Notes: generated by a model not told the origin, from the sequence alone. 22,167 nt of DNA from an uncultured Bdellovibrionales bacterium (GCA_937927435.1 CALBDW010000058.1:1-22167); one strand, 5' to 3'; shown: positions 8,722-16,631, counted from the first letter of the stretch. Program-made: numbers and translations.

Positions 8722-8855
8722 CGCTTCAACGAGGTAAGCTTAAGAAACTGGCTCACCGTCGTGGGGATGGGACGGTTAACGCTCAAAAAGATCTCCCAGT
8801 TCAGCGACTTAGAGCCATCACCACGGAGGTGAGCCAGTTTATCCGCTTAACGAGG
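8722..8855. repeat. Inverted repeat flanked by direct repeats, MITE-like
   Basis: Two 20-bp arms, 8745-8764 (AAACTGGCTCACC onward) and 8821-8840 (ending GGTGAGCCAGTTT), are reverse complements at 18 of 20 positions. They lie 56 bases apart. Outside them sit near-identical direct repeats: CGCTTCAACGAGG at 8722-8734 and CGCTTAACGAGG at 8844-8855. Short terminal inverted repeats inside a short direct repeat are the plan of a small non-autonomous transposon or the remnant of an insertion sequence. There is no transposase, and the direct repeats do not abut the arms exactly, so an operator pair is also possible. The right direct repeat overlaps the hemerythrin ribosome site. Confidence 0.35.
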
Positions 8856-8863
8856 GAGCCGCC

Positions 8864-9391
8864 ATGGACATCTTCGAAGCCGTCCGTCTTGATCACGCCT
8901 CCATCCTGGAAACCCTGGATGAACTCATCAATCAGTCGGTCCCCCCGGTCCCGAGCGGTCCCGTCCCAGGGGAGGAGGATTGGGCCTCCCTCTTTCACGA
9001 TCTCAAGTTGACGACGCTGGCCCACGACCGGGCGGAGGAAGCGGTCTTTTACACTCTTCTCCGCCGCAACCCCGGCCACTCCGAACTCGAAGCCATCAAG
9101 TCGAAGGAACACCATCTGACGGAAGAGCTTCTCGAGGACCTCGAAGAAATCAATCCGCAGGATCGGACCTGGGCAACTAAACTTGAAGTGCTCAAAAACC
9201 ACCTTTCGAACCACTTTGACGAGGAAGAGACAAACGTGTTTCCCCTCGTAAAGCCTTATCTCGCCGAAAACGAAGGGCTCCAGCTCGGGCACGAGTTCGA
9301 GGAGCTCAAAAACGATATCATCATCGGCGCTAAGTATTTCCCGAAGGGCCGGTCTCAATTTAATCCGGCGGGCCTCGATCTTGAACGATGA
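8864..9391 (+). CDS. Hemerythrin (HHE) domain protein
   Basis: The 175-residue protein is a single HHE cation-binding, four-helix domain of the type that binds a non-heme di-iron centre for oxygen or NO sensing, storage or repair. Candidate ligands are His11 (LDHASI), His54 and Glu58 (AHDRAEE), His83/His84 (EHH), His113 and His117, with Glu121 (NHFDEEE). A proline-rich loop (27-36) lengthens the first helical hairpin. GAGGGAG lies five bases before the ATG. There is no signal peptide, so it should be cytoplasmic. It is divergent from the iron-sulfur-dependent tRNA-modification operon, which may be coincidence. The role (iron, oxygen or NO) cannot be chosen from the sequence. Confidence 0.87.
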   Translation: MDIFEAVRLDHASILETLDELINQSVPPVPSGPVPGEEDWASLFHDLKLTTLAHDRAEEAVFYTLLRRNPGHSELEAIKSKEHHLTEELLEDLEEINPQDRTWATKLEVLKNHLSNHFDEEETNVFPLVKPYLAENEGLQLGHEFEELKNDIIIGAKYFPKGRSQFNPAGLDLER

Positions 9392-9461
9392 ACAAACCAG
9401 ACCTGAGTCTTGTTCCGCCGAAGGGGCTCAAACACTTCCGTAAAAATCCCGATAAGACGGT

Positions 9462-10484
9462 ATGTCGCAAGCGACGCATTGGTCGAGCCACTTTCAGATC
9501 TCTCAAGAAACGTTGAGCGTCTACACCCGTGAAGCGCAAGCGGCGGGACTGGATGTTCTGCGCTGGTGTCTCATGAACGGGAAAATTCCCCAAGAAGAGT
9601 ATCTGAAGTGGGCGATGAATGCCTATCAACTTCCGGTCGTTAAAACGGATTTTTTCACCTCCCCGCCAGATCTCGAGCTTTGGAAAAGAACAAAAGATCT
9701 CGCGCCCTGGAACGCAAGTCTCGTTCCACTCACGGAATGGCACGGCTGCCTTTTTATCGGCTGTCTTGAGCCGCCGGCCGACTTCAAACTCGCCAAGCGG
9801 CACCATTTCGTGCTCGCTTCGGCCCGGAATCTATTCATGCTCTGGAGCCACTTCAATCCGACACCCGTGACGGATGAGCCGTCTCTCGCGGATTTTTCGC
9901 GTCCCATGCCGGGCGAAGAGGAGTCGCAAACGGACGCCGACAACGAAGACACCGTGGTCGTCGAGACCCCGGACGCGATGGCAGCCCCCCCACCGGAACC
10001 AGCGGCCGGCCGCCGCGAGCCTCGTCCGCTCGAAGCCTGTACTTCGCAAAGCGACTTGGGCCAAATCGTGATCTCGCATATTCTGCAAACTTTCGAGGGA
10101 GCAATGATTCTCCTCTTCGAAAAAGATCGCTTGCGCCCTTGGCTTTTTTCGGATCTTTTCCGTTCGGAGAAAAACAAAGAACTACCCACGATCGAACTCG
10201 AAACGCCGAGTATCTTCCGCGTCGTCAAACGTACGAAACTGCCCTACCACGGCTATGTCATGCCGAGTCCCACGAATGACGCCTTTTTTGCGGCCTATCT
10301 CGGCGGGAAAACACCCCAGCACGCGACTCTCGTTCCCGTTATCGTTGACGACAATCTCTTTGCCGTGCTCATGGGCGTTGCCAATTCTGAAATCGATTAC
10401 AAAAACAGTCTCGTGCAGATGGAACGCCTCGCTGACGAGATGGCCCAGCACCTCGTGCGTTTGAAACTGTCAAACGCCGCTTGA
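9462..10484 (+). CDS. Unknown protein with MshEN-like and GAF-like domains
   Basis: I do not recognise this 340-residue protein as a named family. Residues about 20-130 resemble the N-terminal MshEN/GspE-N domain of type II secretion and pilus ATPases. The pattern is helices followed by GKIPQEEYLKWAMNAYQLPVV and a short beta segment ending in LFIGCLEPP. MshEN domains can bind cyclic-di-GMP in some proteins. A low-complexity acidic and proline-rich linker spans about 135-190. Residues about 195-335 look like a GAF-type sensor fold, with VPVIVDDNLFAVLMGVAN as the central strands. No ATPase domain is present. The ATG is fixed by an in-frame stop at 9453, and its ribosome site is weak. It ends directly against the convergent dus gene. 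Confidence 0.72.
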   Translation: MSQATHWSSHFQISQETLSVYTREAQAAGLDVLRWCLMNGKIPQEEYLKWAMNAYQLPVVKTDFFTSPPDLELWKRTKDLAPWNASLVPLTEWHGCLFIGCLEPPADFKLAKRHHFVLASARNLFMLWSHFNPTPVTDEPSLADFSRPMPGEEESQTDADNEDTVVVETPDAMAAPPPEPAAGRREPRPLEACTSQSDLGQIVISHILQTFEGAMILLFEKDRLRPWLFSDLFRSEKNKELPTIELETPSIFRVVKRTKLPYHGYVMPSPTNDAFFAAYLGGKTPQHATLVPVIVDDNLFAVLMGVANSEIDYKNSLVQMERLADEMAQHLVRLKLSNAA

Positions 10485-11579
10485 TTACTGCCGAAGGTCG
10501 GTTCGCGCGCTCATCGCCTGCGGTCGCGAGAAAAACTCATCGATCGTATTTTCGAGTTCCTCGAAAGTTTTCGCCTTGGTAGTGCGGGCATATAGATCAT
10601 GCCCGAATTGCAGCCATGGGGATCCCGTTCTCACAAAAAAGCGGAATTTCCTCAATCCCAAATCACCGGGATAATGTTCTTGAGTGAGCTGTAAAAGCCG
10701 TTTGAGCGCGCGTCCGTATTCGGCGCCTTCCTCGGCTGGTGTCGACGGGGCCCGTTCGCCCTTTCGTCCCTCAGGCGGCGGAAATCCCAAGCGTTCTCCG
10801 AGTTGCCAGAAAAGCCAAGGCCGCGCCGTGAGAGCCCGGCCCGCCATGGTCAAATCGCAGCCCGTCACGTCGAGCATCGCGAAGATATCGTCAACCGTTT
10901 GGATATCGCCGTTTCCGATGACGGGGATCGATACCGCTCCTCGCACCACGCGAATCTGCGACCAATCGGCCGAACCCCTTCTCTTCTGATCCACTGTGCG
11001 CGGGTGCAACGTGATCCAGCTTGCGCCCGCTTCTTCAAGCCCACGGGCGAAACGAATCAAATAATCGATATCGCCCTGGTGCCCGGCCCGAAGCTTCACT
11101 GAAACCGGAAGCCGGGTGTGCCTCACCGTCATGCGGACCACATCGGCGGCGTAAGCAGGGTCTCCCATCAGCGCGACGCCATAGTTGTGGATCAGCGCTT
11201 TCTTAACCGGGCACCCCATATTGATGTCGATGCCTTCCGCTCCCCATTCGCTCTCAAGACGCTTCACAGAACGCTCGATCGGGCTTTCCTCGTTGCCCAA
11301 AATCTGGGGAACCATATGGGTCTCGGACGGGTCCCGCATAGTCTCAGGCGTCTTAGCAAGATTTTCACTGGGAATCCGCCGACTATTGAGCATTTCCGTC
11401 GGCCAAATCGTGACGGCGCCTTCCGGCAGGTATTCTCGCAACAGCCGGCGAAACGCCACGTGGGTCAATCCCACCATCGGCGCAAGACACAGCGGAAAGT
11501 TCACCTGCCCGCCCAATACGGGACGTTTAAGCCCGAACGCGTTTCCCATCGTGCTTCCGTTTGCATTGCTTTCCGGCAT
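10485..11579 (-). CDS. tRNA-dihydrouridine synthase
   Basis: Dus enzymes reduce specific uridines in tRNA to dihydrouridine with FMN and NADPH. Counted from the ATG at 11579 the protein has 364 residues. The FMN-binding TIM barrel shows LAPMVGLTH (32-40) and the catalytic cysteine Cys123 in INMGCPVKK. It also has VSVKLRAG, the LHPRT strand and GNGDI. The subfamily (A, B or C) is unclear from the sequence alone. The ATG has AGGG seven bases upstream; an in-frame GTG at 11600 would add seven residues. The gene is divergent from purK, and its stop lies directly against that of the upstream-facing MshEN/GAF gene, with no spacer for a terminator. Confidence 0.93.
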   Translation of the reverse strand: MPESNANGSTMGNAFGLKRPVLGGQVNFPLCLAPMVGLTHVAFRRLLREYLPEGAVTIWPTEMLNSRRIPSENLAKTPETMRDPSETHMVPQILGNEESPIERSVKRLESEWGAEGIDINMGCPVKKALIHNYGVALMGDPAYAADVVRMTVRHTRLPVSVKLRAGHQGDIDYLIRFARGLEEAGASWITLHPRTVDQKRRGSADWSQIRVVRGAVSIPVIGNGDIQTVDDIFAMLDVTGCDLTMAGRALTARPWLFWQLGERLGFPPPEGRKGERAPSTPAEEGAEYGRALKRLLQLTQEHYPGDLGLRKFRFFVRTGSPWLQFGHDLYARTTKAKTFEELENTIDEFFSRPQAMSARTDLRQ

Positions 11580-11675
11580 CGGAGCCCTGTCTTGACCCAC
11601 TCCCTGAAAGATGTCAACTTAACCACTTTCTTCACGAATTTAAGAGGGTCAAACCGTCTCGTGAAAAAGAAACCG

Positions 11676-12806
11676 ATGCGAGTTGAACCGAATGTCATGA
11701 AGCCCGTCGGGATCCTGGGGGGAGGCCAACTGGCGCGCATGATGGCGCTCAAAGCCCACGAGATGGGCGTACGGGTCGCCGTGCTCTCGGAAAACGAAAA
11801 AGATCCCGCCGCCCAAGTAACGGCGCTTTGGAAAAAGGGTCCTCTCAACGACCGCTGGACGCTCCTCGATTTCTTGCGTTCCTGCTCCGTCGTCACGTTT
11901 GAAAGCGAATTCATGGATGCCGAACTTCTTGCGGAATTGGAACGCGAAAGCGGGACGCCGATCTTTCCGAAGCCCGCCGACATGGCCAAGCTGCAAGACC
12001 GGCTGACTCAGAAGGAACTGCTTGAAAAATTCGCGCTTCCGACGGCTCCCTATTTTCCGGTGGTGAGCGAAGCGGAGGCCCGCCACGCCTTAAAGGCGCT
12101 GGGCGGAAAAGCCGTGTTTAAAAAGCGGCGTTTCGGCTACGACGGCTATGGCACGTTCGTGGTGAAAACCCAATCGGACTTTGAGAAATTCGTGCCGGAA
12201 CTTGAAAAAAACCCGCACGGTTTTATCGCGGAAGCATTCGTCAAATTCCGCCGCGAGCTCGCGGTCATCGTCGCGCGCGGGCGCGATGATCGCTTTATCC
12301 GCTTGCCTTTCGTCGAGTCTCATCAAGAGAATTCGCGCTGCCTTTGGGTCAAAGGTCCTCTCAAGGAAACCAAAGCCCTTGGCCAGCTCGGGAAACGGCT
12401 TGAACGCTTTTTAAAAGGCATCGATTACGTCGGCGTGATGGGCATCGAACTTTTCGATTCCGCGCGGGGCCTCTTCGTTAACGAGCTCGCTCCTCGTGTT
12501 CATAATACGGGCCATTACTCGCTGGACGCGCTGACGGACGACCAATTCTCTTTGCACCTCAAAGCGATCCTCGGGTGCGAGCTGAAGCAACCCGCCCTCA
12601 ATGCAAAAGGTTTCGCGATGATGAACTTACTCGGCACCCATTCGGGATTGCCTTCTTGGACCTTGCCAGGAGATATTAAACTTCACTGGTACGGAAAAAG
12701 TGAAAACCGTCCCGGCCGTAAGATGGGACATATCAATGCCGTCGGTGCAACGCCCGAAGCGGCCCTCGCGCTCGTCAAGCGGCGTCGTGGGGCATTTAAC
12801 GTTTGA
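11676..12806 (+). CDS. purK: N5-carboxyaminoimidazole ribonucleotide synthase PurK
   Basis: PurK is an ATP-grasp enzyme that uses ATP and bicarbonate to turn aminoimidazole ribonucleotide into its N5-carboxy form in purine synthesis. The glycine-rich start GILGGGQLARMM lies at about residues 12-23. The ATP-grasp core includes FKKRRFGYDGYGT and the metal-binding GIELF and NELAPRVHNTGHYSLDA motifs. The 376-residue length is normal. The start is not certain: GTG at 11661, ATG at 11676 and ATG at 11697 are all in frame and none has a strong ribosome site. Open frame further upstream is only the antisense of dus. purE follows ten bases later and uses the next step's product. Confidence 0.94.
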   Translation: MRVEPNVMKPVGILGGGQLARMMALKAHEMGVRVAVLSENEKDPAAQVTALWKKGPLNDRWTLLDFLRSCSVVTFESEFMDAELLAELERESGTPIFPKPADMAKLQDRLTQKELLEKFALPTAPYFPVVSEAEARHALKALGGKAVFKKRRFGYDGYGTFVVKTQSDFEKFVPELEKNPHGFIAEAFVKFRRELAVIVARGRDDRFIRLPFVESHQENSRCLWVKGPLKETKALGQLGKRLERFLKGIDYVGVMGIELFDSARGLFVNELAPRVHNTGHYSLDALTDDQFSLHLKAILGCELKQPALNAKGFAMMNLLGTHSGLPSWTLPGDIKLHWYGKSENRPGRKMGHINAVGATPEAALALVKRRRGAFNV

Positions 12807-12816
12807 AGGGATGACG

Positions 12817-13377
12817 ATGAGAACCCGCACGACGTCGAAACGAAATTCAAAACCCAATGCAAAAAAGGCGAAAGCCCCTCGGGTCGCCATCATAATGGGG
12901 AGCGACTCCGACCTCGCGGTCATGAACGAGGCCGCAAAAGTGCTCAAAAATTTCGGTGTCCCATATGAAATGGAAATCGTTTCAGCACACCGGACGCCTC
13001 ATGAAATGCTCGAGTACGCCTCGACCGCCGAAGAACGAGGTCTCGAGGTCATCATCGCCGGCGCTGGCGGCGCCGCTCATTTACCGGGCATGGTCGCATC
13101 GGCCACAACCCTTCCGGTGATTGGTGTGCCGGTTAACGTGACGAGTCTCGAAGGTCTCGACGCCCTTCTTTCCGTCGTGCAGATGCCGAAAGGCGTTCCG
13201 GTCGCAACCGTTGCCATTGATAATGCGGCGAACGCAGGTCTCTTGGCCATACGGATTCTCGCCGCTTCGGGGAAAGACGGCGACCTCAGGACGAAACTTG
13301 AGAAATTCCGTCGGGCGCAACTCGAAAAGGTGCGCGTGGCGAATAAGCGCCTACGCGCCAAAAGAAAAAGCCTCTGA
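12817..13377 (+). CDS. purE: N5-carboxyaminoimidazole ribonucleotide mutase PurE
   Basis: Class I PurE shifts the carboxyl group made by PurK to the C4 carbon, giving CAIR. The 186-residue protein has a basic N-terminal extension of about 20 residues before VAIIMGSDSDLAVM. The substrate motif SAHRTP (56-61) with catalytic His58 and the loop GGAAHLPGM (84-92) follow. The C-terminus is also basic (KRLRAKRKSL). Of two nearby ATGs, I choose 12817 because GAAGGG sits six bases upstream; for the ATG at 12811 the ribosome site would abut the start. The purK stop lies within this ribosome site, so the two genes are probably coupled. Confidence 0.95.
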   Translation: MRTRTTSKRNSKPNAKKAKAPRVAIIMGSDSDLAVMNEAAKVLKNFGVPYEMEIVSAHRTPHEMLEYASTAEERGLEVIIAGAGGAAHLPGMVASATTLPVIGVPVNVTSLEGLDALLSVVQMPKGVPVATVAIDNAANAGLLAIRILAASGKDGDLRTKLEKFRRAQLEKVRVANKRLRAKRKSL

Positions 13378-13381
13378 AACC

Positions 13382-14632
13382 TCAGGCGGCGTGATCCGCG
13401 CCCCATGAATCGGCGCGGGAACGATAGACTTCGGCGGGAAGGATTCTTTCCGTAGGAATGTCGATGAAGAACGTCGTCCCTTCACCTTCAATGCTTGTCA
13501 CCGAAATCGAACCGCCCATCGCTTCGACGAGTTTTTTCGAAATCGGCATACCGAGCCCGGTGCCCTTATGATGTTTCGAAACGTGCCCGACTGTTTCGAA
13601 TTCGTTAAAAACATGCGGAAGTCTCTCAGGCGGAATCCCAGCTCCCGTGTCTTCCACTGTCACGCGCGCCAGACCCTGGGACGTTGAAAAACTGACTTTC
13701 ACCCGTCCGCCCGGCCGGTTGAACTTGATGGCGTTGTTCACGACATTCCCGACGACTTCCTTCAACCGCAAAACATCGGCGTAAACCAAAATTTCTTCCT
13801 TCGACTCGGCGATTTCCAGCGTGACCTGGTATTGGGCCGCCATTTTGTCAAACCCTTCGACCACTTTTCGCACGGCGCTTTGCAAACCGATGTGCTCGAC
13901 GAAAAGCTCCATTTTTCCGGCGCGGATCTTCGCCAGATCGAGAATGTCGTTGACGAGCTGCATGAGATGCTGTCCCTGTTCATAAAGCATCCCGATAAAA
14001 TGGTCGCGCTCCTCTTCGCCGCCGCAAAGCTTTAAATGCAGCGCCTCAGCGATTGAAACAATCGCGGCCAGCGGAGTCCTCAATTCATGCGTCGTCAATG
14101 CGATAAAACGGTCTTTCGCGCTGTCGAGTTCTCGCAGCTCGCGGTTTTGCTCCAAGACCTGCATATAGGCTTTGCGGATCTCATCCCTTTTTAATTCGAG
14201 ATCTCGCTGCATTTTCTTTTGAACAGTGATGTCTTGGAACATCAAGACCGAATAGCTTGCCCCGTTTTCGATCGTTAAATGCTTGATTCCGACATTGGCG
14301 ATAATCGCCAACCCGTCGCCTTTTCGGATGAGAACGTCTTGATAACGACCGCCTTCCCGGAACATTTTTTTCGAAAACAGGCGTGGACGCCCCCGGAGCG
14401 TCGGCTGTCTCTTCACGCCGGAAGGAAAAAGCTCTGACAGCCGGAGCTTCGGCTGGCTTGCGGTTCCTCCCATGCCGTTCTCGATCGCCAGAGCTTCCTG
14501 CGCGGCACGGTTCATATGCAGGCATTCGAGGGTTCGCGAATCGAAGACCAAAATCCCCTCGACCGCCTCCTGCGCGATCGCCTCCAGCAGCGGAATCGGA
14601 ACAGATCCTAAGTTGCGTCGAAAGGATTGCAT
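13382..14632 (-). CDS. PAS-domain sensor histidine kinase
   Basis: This 416-residue kinase lacks membrane segments and should sense a cytoplasmic cue. A PAS domain covers about 10-137 (VEGILVFDSRTLECLHMN to FQDITVQKK). A short coiled coil (140-172) leads to the HisKA domain, with phospho-acceptor His182 in ALTTHELRTPL. The HATPase domain has the N box with Asn300 (VVNNAIKFN), the G1 box DTGAGIP (328-334) and the G2 box GTGLGMPIS (357-365). It is the last gene of the receiver-HDOD-kinase set, seven bases after the HDOD stop. It converges with purE across a four-base gap. The neighbouring receiver is its obvious candidate partner, but pairing is inferred from position. Confidence 0.92.
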   Translation of the reverse strand: MQSFRRNLGSVPIPLLEAIAQEAVEGILVFDSRTLECLHMNRAAQEALAIENGMGGTASQPKLRLSELFPSGVKRQPTLRGRPRLFSKKMFREGGRYQDVLIRKGDGLAIIANVGIKHLTIENGASYSVLMFQDITVQKKMQRDLELKRDEIRKAYMQVLEQNRELRELDSAKDRFIALTTHELRTPLAAIVSIAEALHLKLCGGEEERDHFIGMLYEQGQHLMQLVNDILDLAKIRAGKMELFVEHIGLQSAVRKVVEGFDKMAAQYQVTLEIAESKEEILVYADVLRLKEVVGNVVNNAIKFNRPGGRVKVSFSTSQGLARVTVEDTGAGIPPERLPHVFNEFETVGHVSKHHKGTGLGMPISKKLVEAMGGSISVTSIEGEGTTFFIDIPTERILPAEVYRSRADSWGADHAA

Positions 14633-14639
14633 ATGCGAC

Positions 14640-15527
14640 TCATCCGCCGATAATCGCCAAAAAGCTGTCGGCCGCCTGGAAAGCCTCTTTCGTCTTCGCC
14701 ATGATTTCCTTCAATTGCGGCGGCTCCAATTGAAGACGCTGTATCACTTCCTTCGGCACGCCAACGACTTTGTCATGCCCGCTGTTTCCGAATTTCAGAT
14801 TGTGGACCATGACATTCGCAAGATAAACAACATCGGCCACCAAATTGAGCTCATCGGAAAGCCCCGTTCTCTTCGTCGCGTCCTTCTCATGATGATGACA
14901 GGTCGCGACCTGAATGATCGCAGGCAAGCGCCAGCGCAAGGCCAACGCCTGGCCGACAAAGGTGTGCGAAACGACACCGAGCTGGGCTTCCGCCTCGTTC
15001 ACCGAGATCCCTTTTTCTCGAGCGTACGAAACGACGACGGAAAAGAACTGCGGCGCGATGATATGGGTCGCGACCTTCCCCATGTCGTGAACGAGACCGC
15101 ACGTGAACAAGTCCGCTGGCGTCGCGTAACCCACATATTGGGCGGTGACTTCACAAGCCATCCCGACCCCGAGCGAATGCTTCCAAAACTGCTTCAGATC
15201 AAAGCCCGAGGACCCGGGCGCCTTCAATGCGTCGACGATACTCGTCGACAAAACCAGCTGGTTGACCGTGTCGTAACCGATGTAGGCGATGGCTCTCTGC
15301 AGGTTCGACACCCCGCCGGGAATCGAATAATAAGCTGAGTTCGCGAGCCGCAAAACCTTGGCGGTCAACCCTTGGTCGGTTGACATGATCGACTCGACTT
15401 CCGAAATAGACGACATCGGGTCATTAATCACCCGGTTCAACTCGTAGACGATCTCCGGAAGCGGCGGAATCGCCTCCAGACGGTCAGAAATCTGATCTGC
15501 GGTGATAATATCGGCGCTCGTCATCAT
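14640..15527 (-). CDS. HDOD domain signalling protein
   Basis: The 295-residue protein is a single HDOD domain, an HD-like helical fold found in signalling proteins, often beside receivers and kinases. It opens with IPPLPEIVYELNRVINDP, followed by the typical STDQGLTAKVLRLANSAYY. HDOD proteins usually lack the metal-binding His-Asp pair, but here GLVHDMGK (145-151) keeps an HD pair and His117 lies upstream. I do not see the full set of HD-GYP residues, so phosphodiesterase activity is not supported. The ATG overlaps the receiver stop by one base (TGATG), which suggests translational coupling and a shared pathway. Confidence 0.9.
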   Translation of the reverse strand: MMTSADIITADQISDRLEAIPPLPEIVYELNRVINDPMSSISEVESIMSTDQGLTAKVLRLANSAYYSIPGGVSNLQRAIAYIGYDTVNQLVLSTSIVDALKAPGSSGFDLKQFWKHSLGVGMACEVTAQYVGYATPADLFTCGLVHDMGKVATHIIAPQFFSVVVSYAREKGISVNEAEAQLGVVSHTFVGQALALRWRLPAIIQVATCHHHEKDATKRTGLSDELNLVADVVYLANVMVHNLKFGNSGHDKVVGVPKEVIQRLQLEPPQLKEIMAKTKEAFQAADSFLAIIGG

Positions 15528-15955
15528 CAGCTTGCCATCTGCGGGAACGCCCGCTCAGGAAAGAGTTCCTTCAGTTTCGCCGCCAGCCGCTGGTACGTGA
15601 CCGGCTTCAAAATATAGCCGTTCGACTTCAAGCTTCGGGCTTCCATAATGTAATCCGCATCGGAAACCGCCGTTACGAACACAAACGGCAACTCCCGTGT
15701 CCGTTCGGAGTTCCGAACGCGACGGAGGAACTCAAGACCATCCATTTTCGGCATCATCAGGTCGGAAAAGACCGCGACGATATTTTTCTTTCCGTACTCT
15801 TCTTCGATCGCTCGCCAGGCGTCGTCCCCGTCTTCACACTCGATCACCTCAAACCCGAACTTCTGTAAAAGAAGAACGAGCACCTTACGGTTCGGCGCGG
15901 AATCTTCGGCGACAACGACGCATTCGAGTGTCTCACTTTGACTCAGCTCGCCCAT
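15527..15955 (-). CDS. CheY-like response regulator, stand-alone receiver
   Basis: The 142-residue protein is a receiver domain with no output domain. It has the acidic pair Glu17-Asp18 (VVAEDSAPNR), phospho-acceptor Asp65 (VFSDLMMPKMDG), Thr95 (VFVTAV) and Lys117 (ILKPV). It could act like CheY by protein contact or as a relay to the co-transcribed HDOD protein. The start is the ATG at 15955, with GGAGCGAGG upstream; a GTG immediately before it is an alternative. A sigma-28-like promoter lies at 15975-16001. The Glu-Asp in place of the usual Asp-Asp pair is common in the family. Confidence 0.93.
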   Translation of the reverse strand: MGELSQSETLECVVVAEDSAPNRKVLVLLLQKFGFEVIECEDGDDAWRAIEEEYGKKNIVAVFSDLMMPKMDGLEFLRRVRNSERTRELPFVFVTAVSDADYIMEARSLKSNGYILKPVTYQRLAAKLKELFPERAFPQMAS

Positions 15956-15974
15956 CACCTCGCTCCACGAAACT

Positions 15975-16001
15975 CTATCGGCCGTTTAGCGCTGATATTT
16001 A
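15975..16001 (-). promoter_or_regulatory. Sigma-28 (FliA)-like promoter for the receiver operon
   Basis: On the minus strand, TAAA (15998-16001) is followed after exactly 15 bases by GCCGATAG (15975-15982). The known flagellar sigma-28 consensus is TAAA-N15-GCCGATAA, so seven of eight -10 bases and all four -35 core bases match. Transcription would start near 15968, giving a short leader that still holds the ribosome site. If real, the receiver, HDOD and kinase genes belong to the motility regulon. Confidence 0.5.
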
Positions 16002-16102
16002 AGTTAAAGCGCGGTAAAGAACGAGCATCAGCAATACATTAATTGTAGTTTATTTACTTACACATCGGCGGAGTCACATACTATGACCTCTCCTCCTACG
16101 CT

Positions 16103-16594
16103 TTATCTGGTTAAGAACTGGAAGTATTTAGCTTCAGTGACATCCATCTCAAGTTCGCAGTCCGTTGCGGAGCACTGGAGTTGTGAGTTCGGATCGAAAT
16201 TCACCTTCACACTTCCGCCTTCAACGGCCACATCTTTGCCGACGACGAAAAGAGCATTTTGCTCTTTATCGCACTTCTCGCAGTAATAAGGCACGTAAAA
16301 CGATTCGACGGATGCCCCCTGCGGCAGGAAACCCTCAACCATGTTGATCTGGAAAACCATCGCCTTCGGGCAATTTCTGAAAACCAAGGATACTTTAGCG
16401 GCGATCGGCCGGATCCACTCCATCCATTCGCGAATGCCCACTGAGTTGATCGCCGAAATCCCGTCGAGATCGAGAACGACCTTCGAGAACTTTTCAGTTT
16501 CGACGCTGGGAAAAGCCGCATCTTCATCGATGGCGCCTTCAAGTTTGAGGACCAAAGTTTCGCCTTCGATAAACTGCGTCGATTTAAATTCCAT
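16103..16594 (-). CDS. STAS-domain protein with four-cysteine C-terminal tail
   Basis: The first about 95 residues look like a STAS domain of the anti-sigma-factor-antagonist type: LVLKLEGAIDEDAAF, a strand VVLDLDGISAINSVGIREW, then a helix and strand. Ser51 in INSVG lies where phosphorylated serines occur in SpoIIAA/RsbV proteins, but the next residue is Val rather than Ser/Thr. Residues 100-163 form an extra domain with two cysteine pairs, Cys105-x2-Cys108 (YCEKCDKEQ) and Cys141-x4-Cys146. This suggests a zinc-ribbon-like metal site. AGAGGAG lies six bases before the ATG. The gene is 37 bases downstream of the RsbT/RsbW-like gene, its likely partner. The exact target is unknown. Confidence 0.75.
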   Translation of the reverse strand: MEFKSTQFIEGETLVLKLEGAIDEDAAFPSVETEKFSKVVLDLDGISAINSVGIREWMEWIRPIAAKVSLVFRNCPKAMVFQINMVEGFLPQGASVESFYVPYYCEKCDKEQNALFVVGKDVAVEGGSVKVNFDPNSQLQCSATDCELEMDVTEAKYFQFLTR

Positions 16595-16631
16595 CCCAAA
16601 CTCCTCTTATCAGTGGCTCGTCGATCCACAA

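Larger units (their letters stand above)
8518..8863. other. Divergent control region, 346 bp without a supported gene
   Basis: This gap separates the leftward desulfurase operon from the rightward hemerythrin gene and must carry both promoters. It contains a perfect palindrome at 8551-8567 and a 96-bp inverted-repeat structure at 8745-8840 flanked by near-identical direct repeats. A possible -10 for the leftward operon is TATGTT or TTAGAT around 8528-8540 on the minus strand, without a convincing -35. A GAGGGAG ribosome site at 8852-8858 serves the hemerythrin gene. A 73-codon open frame on the minus strand (8565-8786) has no recognisable features, and I do not call it. Confidence 0.6.

Noticed and set aside
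8565..8786. A 73-codon minus-strand open frame in the control region
   Set aside because: It runs through the inverted-repeat structure, ends before the desulfurase with no domain or coding character, and lacks a clear ribosome site.
9388..9516. A 42-codon open frame whose ATG overlaps the hemerythrin stop, encoding a very basic peptide
   Set aside because: It has no ribosome site, overlaps the next gene by 55 bases and has no recognisable family, so chance is more likely.
11593..11618. TTGACC on the plus strand and TTGACA on the minus strand between dus and purK as divergent -35 boxes
   Set aside because: No acceptable -10 lies at the proper spacing on either strand, so I do not call promoters there.
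11118..11675. Long open extension upstream of purK
   Set aside because: It is the antisense of dus; PurK proteins begin just before the GILGGGQLA motif, so the extension is not part of the gene.
13365..13395. Small hairpin GCCTCTGA/TCAGGC between the convergent purE and kinase stops
   Set aside because: The stem is short and bulged and neither side has a T run.
14646..14653. A perfect GCCGATAA on the plus strand
   Set aside because: It lies inside the HDOD gene in antisense with no TAAA at the right distance and no gene to drive. It shows that the -10 alone can occur by chance.
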